Below are positions 1 to 8,224 of a stretch of DNA of 64,000 nt, piece by piece. Both the position numbers and the translations under genes were made by a program. Source of the stretch: an uncultured Candidatus Melainabacteria bacterium (GTDB lineage: Bacteria; Cyanobacteriota; Vampirovibrionia; Gastranaerophilales; Gastranaerophilaceae); NCBI GenBank assembly GCA_949741915.1, contig CATJOM010000035.1, positions 1 through 64,000 of the forward strand, written 5' to 3'. How positions within the stretch are numbered: position 1 is the first letter of the stretch; every line of letters begins with the position of its first letter. The notes below the pieces were generated by a model that worked only from the letters and a program-made list of their open reading frames with translations, made no database searches and was not told the origin of the DNA.

Positions 1-55
1 GGACACGGGCTGGACACGGGCTGGACACGGGCTGGACACGGGCTGGACACGGGCT
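1..55. repeat. 11-bp tandem repeat, five copies
   Basis: Five head-to-tail copies of the 11-mer GGACACGGGCT fill the first 55 bases, then break off into unrelated AT-rich sequence. The array touches the window edge, so its true copy number cannot be seen. It is much more GC-rich than its surroundings. An 11-bp unit in coding sequence would change frame with each copy, so it is most likely an intergenic minisatellite. Confidence 0.9.
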
Positions 56-133
56 GTAACCCGAAAACATTTCAGGAGCCTTAAGGTTTAAGCGCATTCA
101 AAAAACCTGTAATGTGCATTTTTAAATCTTGCA

Positions 134-145
134 AGCAGTACTGCT
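134..145. promoter_or_regulatory. 12-bp perfect palindrome upstream of umuD-like gene
   Basis: AGCAGTACTGCT is a perfect dyad about 110 nt upstream of the umuD-like start. A second, imperfect AGTAC..GCACT element lies at 236-251, just before the start codon. Cyanobacterial LexA boxes have an AGTAC core, so either could be an SOS operator. That is inference only; the stretch 56-257 shows no gene. Confidence 0.35.
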
Positions 146-257
146 GATTTTAGCCTGTTTTATTGTGATAGTCACCGCCTAAAACTGCTGAATTGCCTGC
201 TTTCGCAGTGTTCTCTTTGCCTTTTTCCTCAATAAAGTACTCAAGAGCACTCTGTGT

Positions 258-701
258 TTGACTTTTGTAAAAAATATTTCATCATATTGTATTATGGATG
301 ATGGGATATTTGGTCAAAATGGTGCAATGCCAATGTATATGGGAGGTTCGGGCTCAGGATTTCAGTCCTTGATAGATGATTCAAGGGAAAGAAGAATTTC
401 GCTTGACATTGAATTCGAGATGTACAGCCCGTCAACATACGTATTTCTGGTTTCCGACGATTCTTTAGCAAACCTTGGAATTTTCGAGGGCGATTCTGTA
501 ATAGTTAAAAAAACCACGGATGCGAGGGATGGAGATATAGTGATGGCTGCGGTTGACGGCAATTATACCTTGAAAATTTACAGAAAAAGAAAAAATGAAA
601 TCTATCTTGAGGCTGCAGATGCCGCACATAGTATAATCCGCCCAAAAGAAAGTCTTGAGATTTTCGGTATTGCAACAGGCATCACAAGGAAGCTAAAATA
701 G
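258..701 (+). CDS. umuD: UmuD-like S24 family peptidase (SOS mutagenesis)
   Basis: 147 aa. UmuD-type proteins cleave themselves after RecA activation and join UmuC to form an error-prone polymerase. The Ser-Lys dyad is visible: Ser69 in the 'VSDDSLANLGI' block and Lys106 in 'TLKIYRK', a spacing of 37 residues as in E. coli UmuD (Ser60/Lys97). The likely self-cleavage site is the Gly-rich stretch near residues 29-35, followed by 'FQSLIDD'. There is no N-terminal HTH, so it is not LexA. The TTG start at 258 is chosen because 'MTFVKN' matches the usual UmuD N-terminus; the next ATG at 294 would remove it. umuC follows 356 nt later on the same strand, supporting the assignment. Confidence 0.8.
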   Translation: MTFVKNISSYCIMDDGIFGQNGAMPMYMGGSGSGFQSLIDDSRERRISLDIEFEMYSPSTYVFLVSDDSLANLGIFEGDSVIVKKTTDARDGDIVMAAVDGNYTLKIYRKRKNEIYLEAADAAHSIIRPKESLEIFGIATGITRKLK

Positions 702-1057
702 GCTCAAACAAAGACTTCCAGGCTTATGCAGAGAGCATATTAACAATATCGCAAGTTTTTAAGACGACAGCTGCGGCAAAACAAACAATTCGTACGTTTT
801 ACACTATGCAGCATAGGTAAAAAGCAGGCATAGCGGCATTGTAAAAGGCTTTAGAAATACCAGCAAAATTTTGGTATAATTAAATTGAAAAAAGCTTTTA
901 GGAAGCCTGTTTTTTAGCGGATTGGTTTTATTAATACAGGTAAAATGCAGCCATATAGAGGCCTTAAGGAAAACCACTTTGAAAAATACAGACAGAGAGC
1001 TTTTTTCACGTATTAAGAAATCCAAAACCTAAGTTCTAAAAGGCTTTGAGAAAAAAT
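702..1057. other. Intergenic region between umuD- and umuC-like genes
   Basis: This stretch of 356 bases has no convincing reading frame on either strand. It contains an extended -10 element, TGGTATAAT at 872-880, that could give umuC its own promoter. Confidence 0.4.
872..880 (+). promoter_or_regulatory. Possible extended -10 promoter for umuC-like gene
   Basis: TGGTATAAT matches an extended -10 element. There is no clear -35 at 17 nt upstream. It lies 178 nt before the umuC start, which would leave a long leader. Confidence 0.35.
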
Positions 1058-2248
1058 ATGGCAAAAATTGTTCTTGTAGATTGTAATAATTTTTTTGTAT
1101 CCTGCGAAGAGCTATTTGACCCGTCTTTAAAAGGGAAGGCGGTGTGCGTTTTGAGCAATAATGACGGGTGCGTTATTGCACGCTCAAATCCAGCTAAAGA
1201 CCTTGGAATCACTATGGGCATGCCCTACTTTATAGCAAAGAAAAAATTCAAAAATGTGACTTATATTTCCGGAAATATATCAAGATACAGTCAAATTTCA
1301 AAGCGAATAATGCAAAAACTGTGCGACTTTACACCCGAAATAGAGGTTTATTCAATAGACGAGGCATTTTTAGACATCACAGGGTGCGAAAGGGTGCATA
1401 AAACCAGCTATTTTGAGATTGCAAAAAAAATCAGAGCTGTAATAAAAAATGAAATCGGGGTAGATGTTTCAATTGGTCTTGCAGCCTCAAAAACACTTGC
1501 AAAGCTTGCAAGCGAGATTGCAAAATCAGGACTAAGAAAAAAGCTTGATTTATCAGGGGTTTTTGAGATTAATACACAAAATGTCAATGAAATTTTACAA
1601 AAAACACCAATCAGCGAAATTTGGGGAATAGGACGAAATCTTGAAAGGACATTGAGACGCCACAATATAAGGAGTGGTGCTGATTTCCAGACTTTACCGG
1701 ATGATTTTTTAAAAAGAAATTTAGGAAAAATCGGGCTTGATTTAAAGGCGGAACTTCTTGGTATATCGGCAAATCCGGTATCAAGCGAGCCACAAGTACC
1801 CAAAAGTATTTCAAAAACTGCTTCTTTTCGTGAATTTACAAGCGATAAGAGTATTATTAAAAATGCCTTAAACTACCATGCCCACAGGGTTTGCACCAAG
1901 CTAAGATATTTTAATCTGACAGCAAAAATGCTTACTGTTATGCTTAGAACAAAGGATTTTCGGGTGATTACAAATAAGATTATGCTGGAAGAGCCTGTTG
2001 ATAGCGAGTTTGAGATAAATCAGAAAATTTATAAACTTTTTGATGAAATTTATGTGCCTGAAATTATTTACAGGTCTGCTGGGGTAATTTTGTCAAAGGT
2101 AGAGAGGCGAAAAGAGGCACAGTTATGCCTTTTTGAAGCTGAAAAAAGAATAAAATCAAAAAATTTATCAAAGGCGTGGGATAATATTGAGAGAAAATAC
2201 GGCTTTGGAAGCCTGAAAATGGGCGCCATCAGAGAAAAAGAGGAATAA
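1058..2248 (+). CDS. umuC: Y-family DNA polymerase, UmuC type
   Basis: 396 aa from the ATG at 1058. Y-family polymerase for translesion synthesis together with processed UmuD. Palm motifs are present: 'VLVDCNNFFVSCE' at the N-terminus with the first metal-binding Asp, and 'YSIDEAFLD' with the second acidic pair near residues 100-108. 'SIGLAASKTLAKLAS' and 'IWGIGRNLE' (HhH-like thumb) follow, and the little-finger domain fills the C-terminal third. Length is close to E. coli UmuC (422). A TTG four codons upstream (1046) is the alternative start. ATG is preferred because 'MAKIVLVDC' is the usual family start. Confidence 0.92.
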   Translation: MAKIVLVDCNNFFVSCEELFDPSLKGKAVCVLSNNDGCVIARSNPAKDLGITMGMPYFIAKKKFKNVTYISGNISRYSQISKRIMQKLCDFTPEIEVYSIDEAFLDITGCERVHKTSYFEIAKKIRAVIKNEIGVDVSIGLAASKTLAKLASEIAKSGLRKKLDLSGVFEINTQNVNEILQKTPISEIWGIGRNLERTLRRHNIRSGADFQTLPDDFLKRNLGKIGLDLKAELLGISANPVSSEPQVPKSISKTASFREFTSDKSIIKNALNYHAHRVCTKLRYFNLTAKMLTVMLRTKDFRVITNKIMLEEPVDSEFEINQKIYKLFDEIYVPEIIYRSAGVILSKVERRKEAQLCLFEAEKRIKSKNLSKAWDNIERKYGFGSLKMGAIREKEE

Positions 2249-2280
2249 TGACATTTATTTCTACGCCTAAAACCCTTGAT

Positions 2281-2496
2281 TTATAGGGCTTCCTCATCTG
2301 GAATATACTCAAAAATATCGTCAATAGTGCATTCTAGGGCCCAGCAGATTTTATTTAATGTGGAAAATTTTAATACTTTTGCCTTATCATGATAAAGTTC
2401 ATAGATGACACTCCTGGAAACACCTGCTATACGGGCCAATTCAGCCATCTTTATCCTTTTTCTACCCATTGTTTCAGAAAGCTTGTTTTGAATCAT
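2281..2496 (-). CDS. Small XRE/Cro-type HTH regulator, downstream copy
   Basis: 71 aa. Single-domain DNA-binding protein of the Cro/CI type: 'KMAELARIAGVSRSVIYELYHD' is the helix-turn-helix, followed by 'LNKICWALECTIDDIFEYIPDEE', typical of the short Xre family. It is a tandem paralog of the gene at 2499-2714, with only 2 nt between this start and the upstream stop. The two differ mainly in the recognition helix (SRSVIYEL versus TRQTIFEL), which suggests different operator preferences after duplication. Confidence 0.75.
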   Translation of the reverse strand: MIQNKLSETMGRKRIKMAELARIAGVSRSVIYELYHDKAKVLKFSTLNKICWALECTIDDIFEYIPDEEAL

Positions 2497-2498
2497 TT

Positions 2499-2714
2499 TT
2501 AAGAATTTTCCTCATCTGGAATATACTCAAAAATATCGTCAATAGTGCATTCTAGGGCCCAGCAGATTTTATTTAGAGTGTCGAGCTTTAAAACTCTTGT
2601 CTTGTCATGGTAAAGTTCAAAAATAGTTTGCCTTGTAACACCCGCCATTCTAGCGAGTTCAGCCATTTTGATTCTTTTTCTGCCCATTGTTTCCGAAAGC
2701 TTATTCAAAATCAT
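2499..2714 (-). CDS. Small XRE/Cro-type HTH regulator, upstream copy
   Basis: 71 aa. Same architecture as its downstream paralog, with HTH at about residues 17-38. It heads the two-gene unit. On this strand TTGTCA (2750-2745), an 18-nt spacer and TGCTAAATT (2729-2721) form a promoter whose -10 ends 6 nt before the ATG, so the mRNA should be leaderless. The -35 lies inside a palindrome (2740-2755) that also covers the divergent promoter, so autoregulation is likely. Function beyond DNA binding cannot be told. Confidence 0.78.
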   Translation of the reverse strand: MILNKLSETMGRKRIKMAELARMAGVTRQTIFELYHDKTRVLKLDTLNKICWALECTIDDIFEYIPDEENS

Positions 2715-2739
2715 AGTGATAATTTAGCATTAGTCACAA

Positions 2740-2772
2740 ACTATTGACAAATAGTAGTAATTAATTTAATAT
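2740..2772. promoter_or_regulatory. Divergent promoters with palindromic operator
   Basis: On the plus strand TTGACA (2744-2749), a 17-nt spacer and TAATAT (2767-2772) form a near-consensus promoter for the 2820 gene. ACTATT-GACA-AATAGT (2740-2755) is a perfect 6-bp dyad overlapping this -35 and the -35 of the opposite-strand XRE promoter. It is the natural operator candidate for the adjacent XRE proteins. Confidence 0.55.
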
Positions 2773-2819
2773 AAGTAAATTAATATAGACTTTAGCTTAA
2801 CATTTTTAACAAAAGAACA

Positions 2820-3053
2820 ATGGAAAAGATTACAGATATTAATATTTTCTTTGACAAATTGATTCAAAGAAGGCTATATATATTGGATAAAAAGCTGAAA
2901 AGCGCTTATAGGGTGCTTTTTGAGGTGCAGAAAGAAGAAAAATTTTTGCGAAATCTTCTATTTCTGAAAGAAAAGGAAAATACACAAAAAAATTTAAGAA
3001 AAAACAGAAACAAGCGTGCAAAAATTGACAATAAAAACAACAGGAATTTATAA
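2820..3053 (+). CDS. Small hypothetical basic protein
   Basis: 77 aa, not recognised. It is strongly charged, with a Lys/Arg/Asn-rich C-terminal half, and is predicted helical with no membrane segment or Cys pair. It sits behind a strong promoter (TTGACA-17-TAATAT) that diverges from two XRE regulators, the usual place for a regulated accessory gene. No good Shine-Dalgarno sequence is seen. It could be real or a short open frame in AT-rich DNA; the promoter is the best argument for it. Confidence 0.45.
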   Translation: MEKITDINIFFDKLIQRRLYILDKKLKSAYRVLFEVQKEEKFLRNLLFLKEKENTQKNLRKNRNKRAKIDNKNNRNL

Positions 3054-3679
3054 AACTTTAACAAAACAGACAAGTGAAATGCATTACCCCATAAGGGTTT
3101 AAAGCCATTTTCACGTAAAGAATGCCTAGCAGCAAGGCTTTAAGACAAATTATAAAAAAATATTCAGAGAAAATAAATGTTTTTATGGATGCAAAATGTT
3201 TGACGCCAAGGGTTTTAAAGTTTTTACACGCTTGAAAAGCAGGCAGAATGACAATTTATCATACATTTATAGAATGCAACATAAAAAACACGGGACAAAA
3301 GCCTTATGAAAAGGGTTTTAGAAAAATTAACAGGGGAAAACCGCAGCAATTGAGGATTATAACAGATAAAATCCCGAAAAAGTGCGGTATTTTAGTTGAA
3401 TTTTTATTGCAGATTGCTGAAAGCTGCTTAGCTAGAAGATTACAACAGATTGATTATTGCAAAATGCATATATAGCTGGAAAAAACTTTATAATGCTAGA
3501 TGGATCAGCATCCCTATAAAGGTTTTACGGGAATTGTGCACTGAAAACAAGCTATATACTGTAATCAGAAAATTAAATCAGTATAAAAGCTTGTTATATA
3601 AGGATTTTAACATAGTAAAGTCTTGAAAATACTAGTCAAAAGATAATTACAGGGGGTACAATCCTAGAAGCGTGCAGAT
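3054..3679. other. Intergenic region, no supported gene
   Basis: This stretch of 626 bases contains one 75-codon open frame (3248-3475) with no recognisable domain or ribosome site, which I do not call. It has several short, loosely similar words of the AAGGnTTTnA type that recur in other long spacers of this window (see findings). Confidence 0.4.
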
Positions 3680-4957
3680 TTAATGACCATGAGCAATTTT
3701 TTGACGTTCAATTTCATTATGCAGCATATTTTTTGCAAAATTTAATTGAGAATCATTATTATTTTTCCAATCATCCTTTGTGATTTCGACAAGATAATTC
3801 GGTTCAATGCCTTTTTTGTCAATATCATTGCCGTTCGGGGTTAAATATCTTGCAATTGTAAGATTCATACCCATATGGTTTGGCATGGCATAAACTTTTT
3901 GTACGACGCCTTTTCCATAGGTTTTTGTGCCCACAATCAGCGCTCTTTCATTGTCTTTTAAGGCAGCAGAAACAATTTCGCTCGCACTTGCAGATTCTCC
4001 GTCAACAAGCACAACAAGTGGTTTATCATAGACATAGTCCTTTTCTTCGGCACTATAAGAGCTGTCAAACCCGCCTCTGCCAATGATTTTCACAATGTCT
4101 CCTTTTTCAAGGAACATATTTGCAACAAAGAGGGCATTTTGAAAAAGACCACCTGTATTGCCCCTTAAATCAAGGATTAGAGCGTTTGCATCCTTAACTT
4201 TATTAAGTGCATCAATGAATTCAACAGGAGTGTCAGAGCTTATGAAACTTACAATTCTGATATAGCCTATTTCTTTGTCTAAAATTTCGCTTTCAACCGT
4301 TCTTATCTTGATTTCAGCACGTTTGATTTTTTTTGAGAGTTTTTTATTACCTCTTAAAATTTCAAGATCCACAAAGGTATTCAAGGAGCCTTTTATACTG
4401 CTCGCAGCCTGAAAAATACCATCGCCTTTTATATCTTTACCGTTTATTTTTAGAATCATATCACCAGGCTTTAGACCGCCAATGTCAGCCGGGGCGCCTT
4501 TTATGACGTTTATAATATAGATTTTTCCAGATAATGAGGCGATATTTATGCCTATTCCATAAATTTTTGAATCTATAGAATTATTCTGTTCCTGGAATTC
4601 ATTTCGGCTTAGAAACCTTGAATATGGGTCATTCAGGCTTGCAAGCATTGAATTTATTGCAACACATGCATCCTCTTCGGTCTCGATTTTGCCTGCATAG
4701 CGCCTTTTCCAGCGGTTCCAGTTTTGCTCATTTAAATCATAGTCCCAATAGCTTGATTTTACTAAGGACCAGGTTTCAAGGAACAATTCTTTTGGCTTTA
4801 AAATAGTGTTTGCTGCCTTTTCTTCATCAAAATCTTTAAGAAGCATAGGAGCAAAGTGTCCATTATCAGCAACTTTCGGACTTGAAAAATAAGTAAGGAA
4901 AAACAAGGCCAAAAGGCATAAAATCACAAGTGCAAACTGTTTTAATTTATATTTCAT
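3680..4957 (-). CDS. ctpA: C-terminal processing peptidase, S41 family (CtpA-like)
   Basis: 425 aa. Periplasmic serine protease that trims C-termini of envelope proteins. An N-terminal signal/anchor (residues 7-24) is followed by a PDZ domain (about 125-215: 'GIGINIAS', 'GAPADIGGLKPGDMILKING') and the S41 core (about 220-400) with 'ILDLRGNTGG'. Catalytic Ser324 lies in 'ESASASE' and Lys349 in 'TYGKG', 25 residues apart as in Prc/CtpA. The gene lies 21 nt downstream of an OmpR-type response regulator on the same strand, so they are probably co-transcribed. Confidence 0.92.
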   Translation of the reverse strand: MKYKLKQFALVILCLLALFFLTYFSSPKVADNGHFAPMLLKDFDEEKAANTILKPKELFLETWSLVKSSYWDYDLNEQNWNRWKRRYAGKIETEEDACVAINSMLASLNDPYSRFLSRNEFQEQNNSIDSKIYGIGINIASLSGKIYIINVIKGAPADIGGLKPGDMILKINGKDIKGDGIFQAASSIKGSLNTFVDLEILRGNKKLSKKIKRAEIKIRTVESEILDKEIGYIRIVSFISSDTPVEFIDALNKVKDANALILDLRGNTGGLFQNALFVANMFLEKGDIVKIIGRGGFDSSYSAEEKDYVYDKPLVVLVDGESASASEIVSAALKDNERALIVGTKTYGKGVVQKVYAMPNHMGMNLTIARYLTPNGNDIDKKGIEPNYLVEITKDDWKNNNDSQLNFAKNMLHNEIERQKIAHGH

Positions 4958-4978
4958 TTTTTTATAATCTTTATTAAT

Positions 4979-5701
4979 TTACGGCATTTTAAGCTTAATA
5001 CCCTCAGGCACTAAGCGATAGCCCCCGCCGTATATAGTTTCAATGTATTTATTTTTTTCAGTTGAAATTTTATCAAGTTTTGACCTCAGGTGTCTAATAT
5101 GCACCCTGATTGTATCAACATCCTCATTATCAGAATAACCCCAAACCTCCTTTAACAGAAGCTTTGAAGACACCATAGAATTATTGTGCTGCATTAAAAC
5201 ATTCAAAATATCAAACTCTATAGGGGTTAATTTTGTTTCTTTGTTAAGAATTTTAACAGTATAACTTTCAGGAATGAGTGTAATATCACCAAGGCTTAAA
5301 ACCTCCTTGTATCTAAGGGATTCAGGTGTTTGACGGCTTCTATTTAAAAGGGCTAACACCCTTGCTTTTAGTTCTTCAATTTCAAACGGCTTTGTTAAAT
5401 AATCGTCCACGCCTGAATTAAATCCTTTGAGCTTATCATCCAGTTCGCCGAGGGCTGTGAGCATAATAATCGGAATGTCTTTTGTAGCCTTATTTTGGCG
5501 CACCTTTAGGGCAATAGAATAACCGTCAATCTCAGGCATCATTACATCAAGTATTATTAAATCAGGCATTTCCTGCTTTATCATCTGAAAACCTTTAACT
5601 GCATCAGAAGAGGTTTTACAGGTATATCCTGCAAGCTCTAGATTAACCTTTATTAATTCTACTATTGCAATATCATCATCTAAGACAAATATTTTATTCA
5701 T
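4979..5701 (-). CDS. OmpR-family response regulator
   Basis: 240 aa. Two-component transcription regulator. The receiver domain (1-120) has the acidic pocket 'LDDD' at 7-10, phospho-acceptor Asp52 in 'LIILDVMMP', Thr in 'MLTA', and Lys in 'LTKPFE'. A winged-helix output domain follows (about 140-235) with 'LTPIEFDILNVLM' and 'DVDTIRVHIRHLRSKL'. The sequence resembles cyanobacterial RpaA/RpaB-type regulators. No histidine kinase is adjacent. An extended -10 (TG-T-TATAAA, 5718-5710) ends 8 nt before the ATG, implying a leaderless mRNA. Downstream ctpA is probably in the same transcript. Confidence 0.9.
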   Translation of the reverse strand: MNKIFVLDDDIAIVELIKVNLELAGYTCKTSSDAVKGFQMIKQEMPDLIILDVMMPEIDGYSIALKVRQNKATKDIPIIMLTALGELDDKLKGFNSGVDDYLTKPFEIEELKARVLALLNRSRQTPESLRYKEVLSLGDITLIPESYTVKILNKETKLTPIEFDILNVLMQHNNSMVSSKLLLKEVWGYSDNEDVDTIRVHIRHLRSKLDKISTEKNKYIETIYGGGYRLVPEGIKLKMP

Positions 5702-5718
5702 ACAGAAATTTTATAACA
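5702..5718 (-). promoter_or_regulatory. Extended -10 promoter of response regulator, leaderless type
   Basis: Read on the minus strand, TGTTATAAA ends 8 nt before the ATG at 5701. The expected transcription start is at or next to the initiator codon. Confidence 0.5.
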
Positions 5719-5862
5719 AAAATTTGTAATTATATACAATTTTGCACACTGGCTGATTTATATTTTTATATAATCAATAAAGTTTTACACCTGTTTGAAA
5801 TATTTATGTTTGGTTTTATATTTGATTGCAAAAATACATTCTGATTTGCTTTTTATGGCGCA

Positions 5863-7327
5863 TTGCTCTTTATCAAAGCAACCATTGATAAATTCATAAA
5901 TACCTTTATCAGCATTCCCGTTATTATTGATCACAAAGACAATATAGCACCTGAAGATGAAAACGGAAAAATTCAAAACATTTGGTTTTCTCCTGAGGAT
6001 GGCTGGTATTGGTGCAGCGGGAGTTTATCAACAGATAAAGCCGTTGAATTAGTAGAGGATGGGTATAATGTATCTTGCCAATATGCAATCACAGAATATA
6101 TAGAAAAACTTGAAAACAAATTGCATAACGGAAACCCCTGCGATAAAGAAATTTTAAATGGAATGGGCGAACATCTTGCAATTGTTAAAAACCCCCGCTA
6201 TGAAGGCGCGTTCATTGCTGCAAATGCGTATATAGCAAAGAACAATAATTTTAAAGAACAAGACCACCCGAGGGATGAAGGCGGAAAATTTACGGAGGGA
6301 GACAATTCGGATAATCAAAAATTTAATGAAGAAATTGATAAAATAAAATCCGGAGAATATCCACGCGGAAAACAAGTAACGATTTCAGAAAGACCTTCTG
6401 ATGTATGGTTAAAAGCCGGTTTACAGAATAAAAAAATCGTTATGCCGGCAAGCAGTATTTCATAAAGCCACTACTGAAAAACGCAATGTTGATGAAGAAA
6501 CGATAAGAAAATTTCCAGAGTTGTTAAAAGACCCGCCATTTATATTTAAATCTTCAACAAAGCAAGGTTCTTTTGTGGGAGTTTTGGATGCAATAGAAAA
6601 AGAAGGCGATATAGAAAAGCCTTTGATTGTCGCACTAAAAGCCGTACAAGACCGAGAGAAGTTAATATAATCACAAGCACATATGGAAAAGACAAAGATT
6701 TTATAAGGCGTGAGACCGAAAAAGGAAACTTGCTATATAAACGCAAAAAGACGGCCACAAACAGTATCGTAGCTTCACTTGCTACGGAGACTTTGAACCC
6801 GTCTGATAACATTATATCAAACAGTATTGACGATTTCAGCCCAACAGATTTCATAAACGAATTAGATAAAGGAGGGCAGATGGACGAAAAATTAAAAGAA
6901 CTTTGCGCAGGCATAGTTAATGCTTTTATAAAAGCTAAAAACGAAGCCGATGAAAAAAAAGAGAGAAAATAGACAAAGAAAAGGAAGAAGAAAAAGAGAA
7001 AAAAGAGGAAGCTGAAAACAAGGCTAAAAATGAGGATGAAGAAGACAAGGAAAAGGAAAAAGCTTCCAATGAGGATACTGACAAAAGGAAACTCATTGAT
7101 GAAATCGGCGGCATTTTAAAAGGCAAAGTTGATGAAGAGCTATGGCGCACCATTATAGAAAAAGTGGAAAAACTTGCTTATACAAAATCCGAAGCGGGCA
7201 CAGCCGATAACTGCCGCAGTGCTAATGGAGCACCGACTCACGCAGTCAAAAACAAATATAAAATGCGGATACTGCAGCAACCATAGAGCTGTTGGAAAAA
7301 TATATAATAAAGAGGACAACAGGCTAA
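5863..7327 (+). pseudogene. Decayed phage gene: DUF2213-like protein with C-terminal nuclease-like domain
   Basis: A single ancestral reading frame is split by at least three frameshifts. Segment 1 (5863-6465) resembles phage DUF2213 proteins: 'PVIIDHKD', 'GWYWCSG', 'GYNVSCQYAI' and 'GEHLAIVKNPRYEGA', then 'DHPRDEGGKF'. The frame resumes near 6459 ('FHKATTEKRNVDEET...FPELLKDPP') and runs to a stop near 6667. It shifts again to 'VNIITSTYGKDKDFIRRE' and ends at 6972. After another slip in the A-run at about 6955-6965 it continues as an acidic/Lys coiled stretch and 'GTADNCRSANG'. The 6460-6760 part resembles the barnase/RelE-like nuclease domains fused to phage MuF/head proteins. The N-terminus is also missing. 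This is a prophage remnant. Confidence 0.7.
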
Positions 7328-7400
7328 TGTTAAAAAATATTAATTAATATTAAAACAAAATTAGCAATTTTTGACTCTTTTATGTTTTTTGCATATAGTG

Positions 7401-7449
7401 TATAATGTCAAAAAAATTTTAATGTAGTATAGAACAATTTTTTAGGAGG
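7401..7449 (+). promoter_or_regulatory. Probable -10 and strong ribosome site of speH
   Basis: TATAAT at 7401-7406 is a good -10; the TTGACT at 7371 is too far away (24 nt) to be its -35. AGGAGG at 7444-7449 is the strongest Shine-Dalgarno in the window. It is spaced 8 nt from a TTG and only 3 nt from an ATG, which decides the start in favour of TTG. Confidence 0.5.
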
Positions 7450-7457
7450 ACTATGAA

Positions 7458-7910
7458 TTGGCGATAACAACACCTTTTGGACTAAGCGATGATTTCAAAC
7501 TCAATCACTCTAAGTATTTAGGACGTCATGTACTAGCTGAATTTTTTGAATGCGACCCCAATGTTTTAAACAACCCAACACTTGTTGAAAAATATATGGT
7601 AGAGGCAGCACTAGAGTGCGGTGCAACAGTTGTACAGAAATGCTTCCATCAATTTAATCCGCATGGAGTATCAGGAGTTGTAATAATTTCTGAGAGTCAC
7701 CTTGCAATTCACACCTGGCCAGAGCTGGGCTATGCTGCGGTTGATTTATTTACTTGTGGAGAGCAATGCGACCCTAAAGTTGCTTATGAGTTTTTAAAAG
7801 AACGTTTTAATTCAAAAGATGCTTCTTATTCCCAATTAAACAGAGGAATTCTCGATGATAAGAATTTATCTGTTGAGCACACTCCTTTTTATGTAAGCAC
7901 CCAGGGATAA
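7458..7910 (+). CDS. speH: S-adenosylmethionine decarboxylase proenzyme (SpeH type)
   Basis: 150 aa. Decarboxylates SAM to the aminopropyl donor for spermidine synthesis. The protein self-cleaves at Glu79-Ser80 in 'ISESHLAIHTWPE', making a pyruvoyl group at Ser80; His85 and the downstream Cys in 'DLFTCGEQ' are the other active-site residues. Length is normal for the bacterial class 1B enzyme. It starts at TTG 7458, 8 nt after AGGAGG. The ATG at 7453 opens only a four-codon frame (Met-Asn-Trp-Arg-stop) overlapping this start. No spermidine synthase is adjacent. Confidence 0.93.
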   Translation: MAITTPFGLSDDFKLNHSKYLGRHVLAEFFECDPNVLNNPTLVEKYMVEAALECGATVVQKCFHQFNPHGVSGVVIISESHLAIHTWPELGYAAVDLFTCGEQCDPKVAYEFLKERFNSKDASYSQLNRGILDDKNLSVEHTPFYVSTQG

Positions 7911-8190
7911 AGTTACACTATCTCTCCGGCCTTTTGCGCCTGTGACAGTATTTTAACCAAATTAATATACAGGGCTAAAAAATTTTAGCCCTGATTTTAT
8001 TTACATGTTTATTATGCATTTGATGCAAAAATTTGAAATCCAATTTTAGCAGTTAATTTTAGATTTAGCATAAATTTAATACACTATCCTGATTTATGAT
8101 TGATACTCGGCAGCAAAATATAGTGTTAATTTTAAAGACTGTAACATTTATTGAATTTGAGATATTTTATGCTTAATTGGCAAAACTTTT
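7911..8190. other. Spacer between speH and rimI
   Basis: AT-rich spacer with no gene. It contains the speH terminator near its left end and the rimI promoter at its right end. Confidence 0.5.
7970..8000 (+). terminator. Rho-independent terminator after speH
   Basis: CAGGGCTAAA and TTTAGCCCTG form a perfect 10-bp stem with a 4-nt loop, followed by ATTTTATTT, 60 nt after the speH stop. Confidence 0.85.
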
Positions 8191-8218
8191 TTGTGAATAA
8201 GTATTTATATGCTAAGAT
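8191..8218 (+). promoter_or_regulatory. rimI promoter, leaderless type
   Basis: TTGTGA (8191-8196), a 16-nt spacer and extended -10 TGCTAAGAT ending at 8218. The ATG is at 8225, so transcription should start on or beside it. No Shine-Dalgarno is present. Confidence 0.5.
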
Positions 8219-8224
8219 TTTGCT

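Noticed and set aside
3248-3475. 75-codon plus-strand frame
   Set aside because: No ribosome site, no domain and no supporting promoter; it lies in a repeat-worn spacer.
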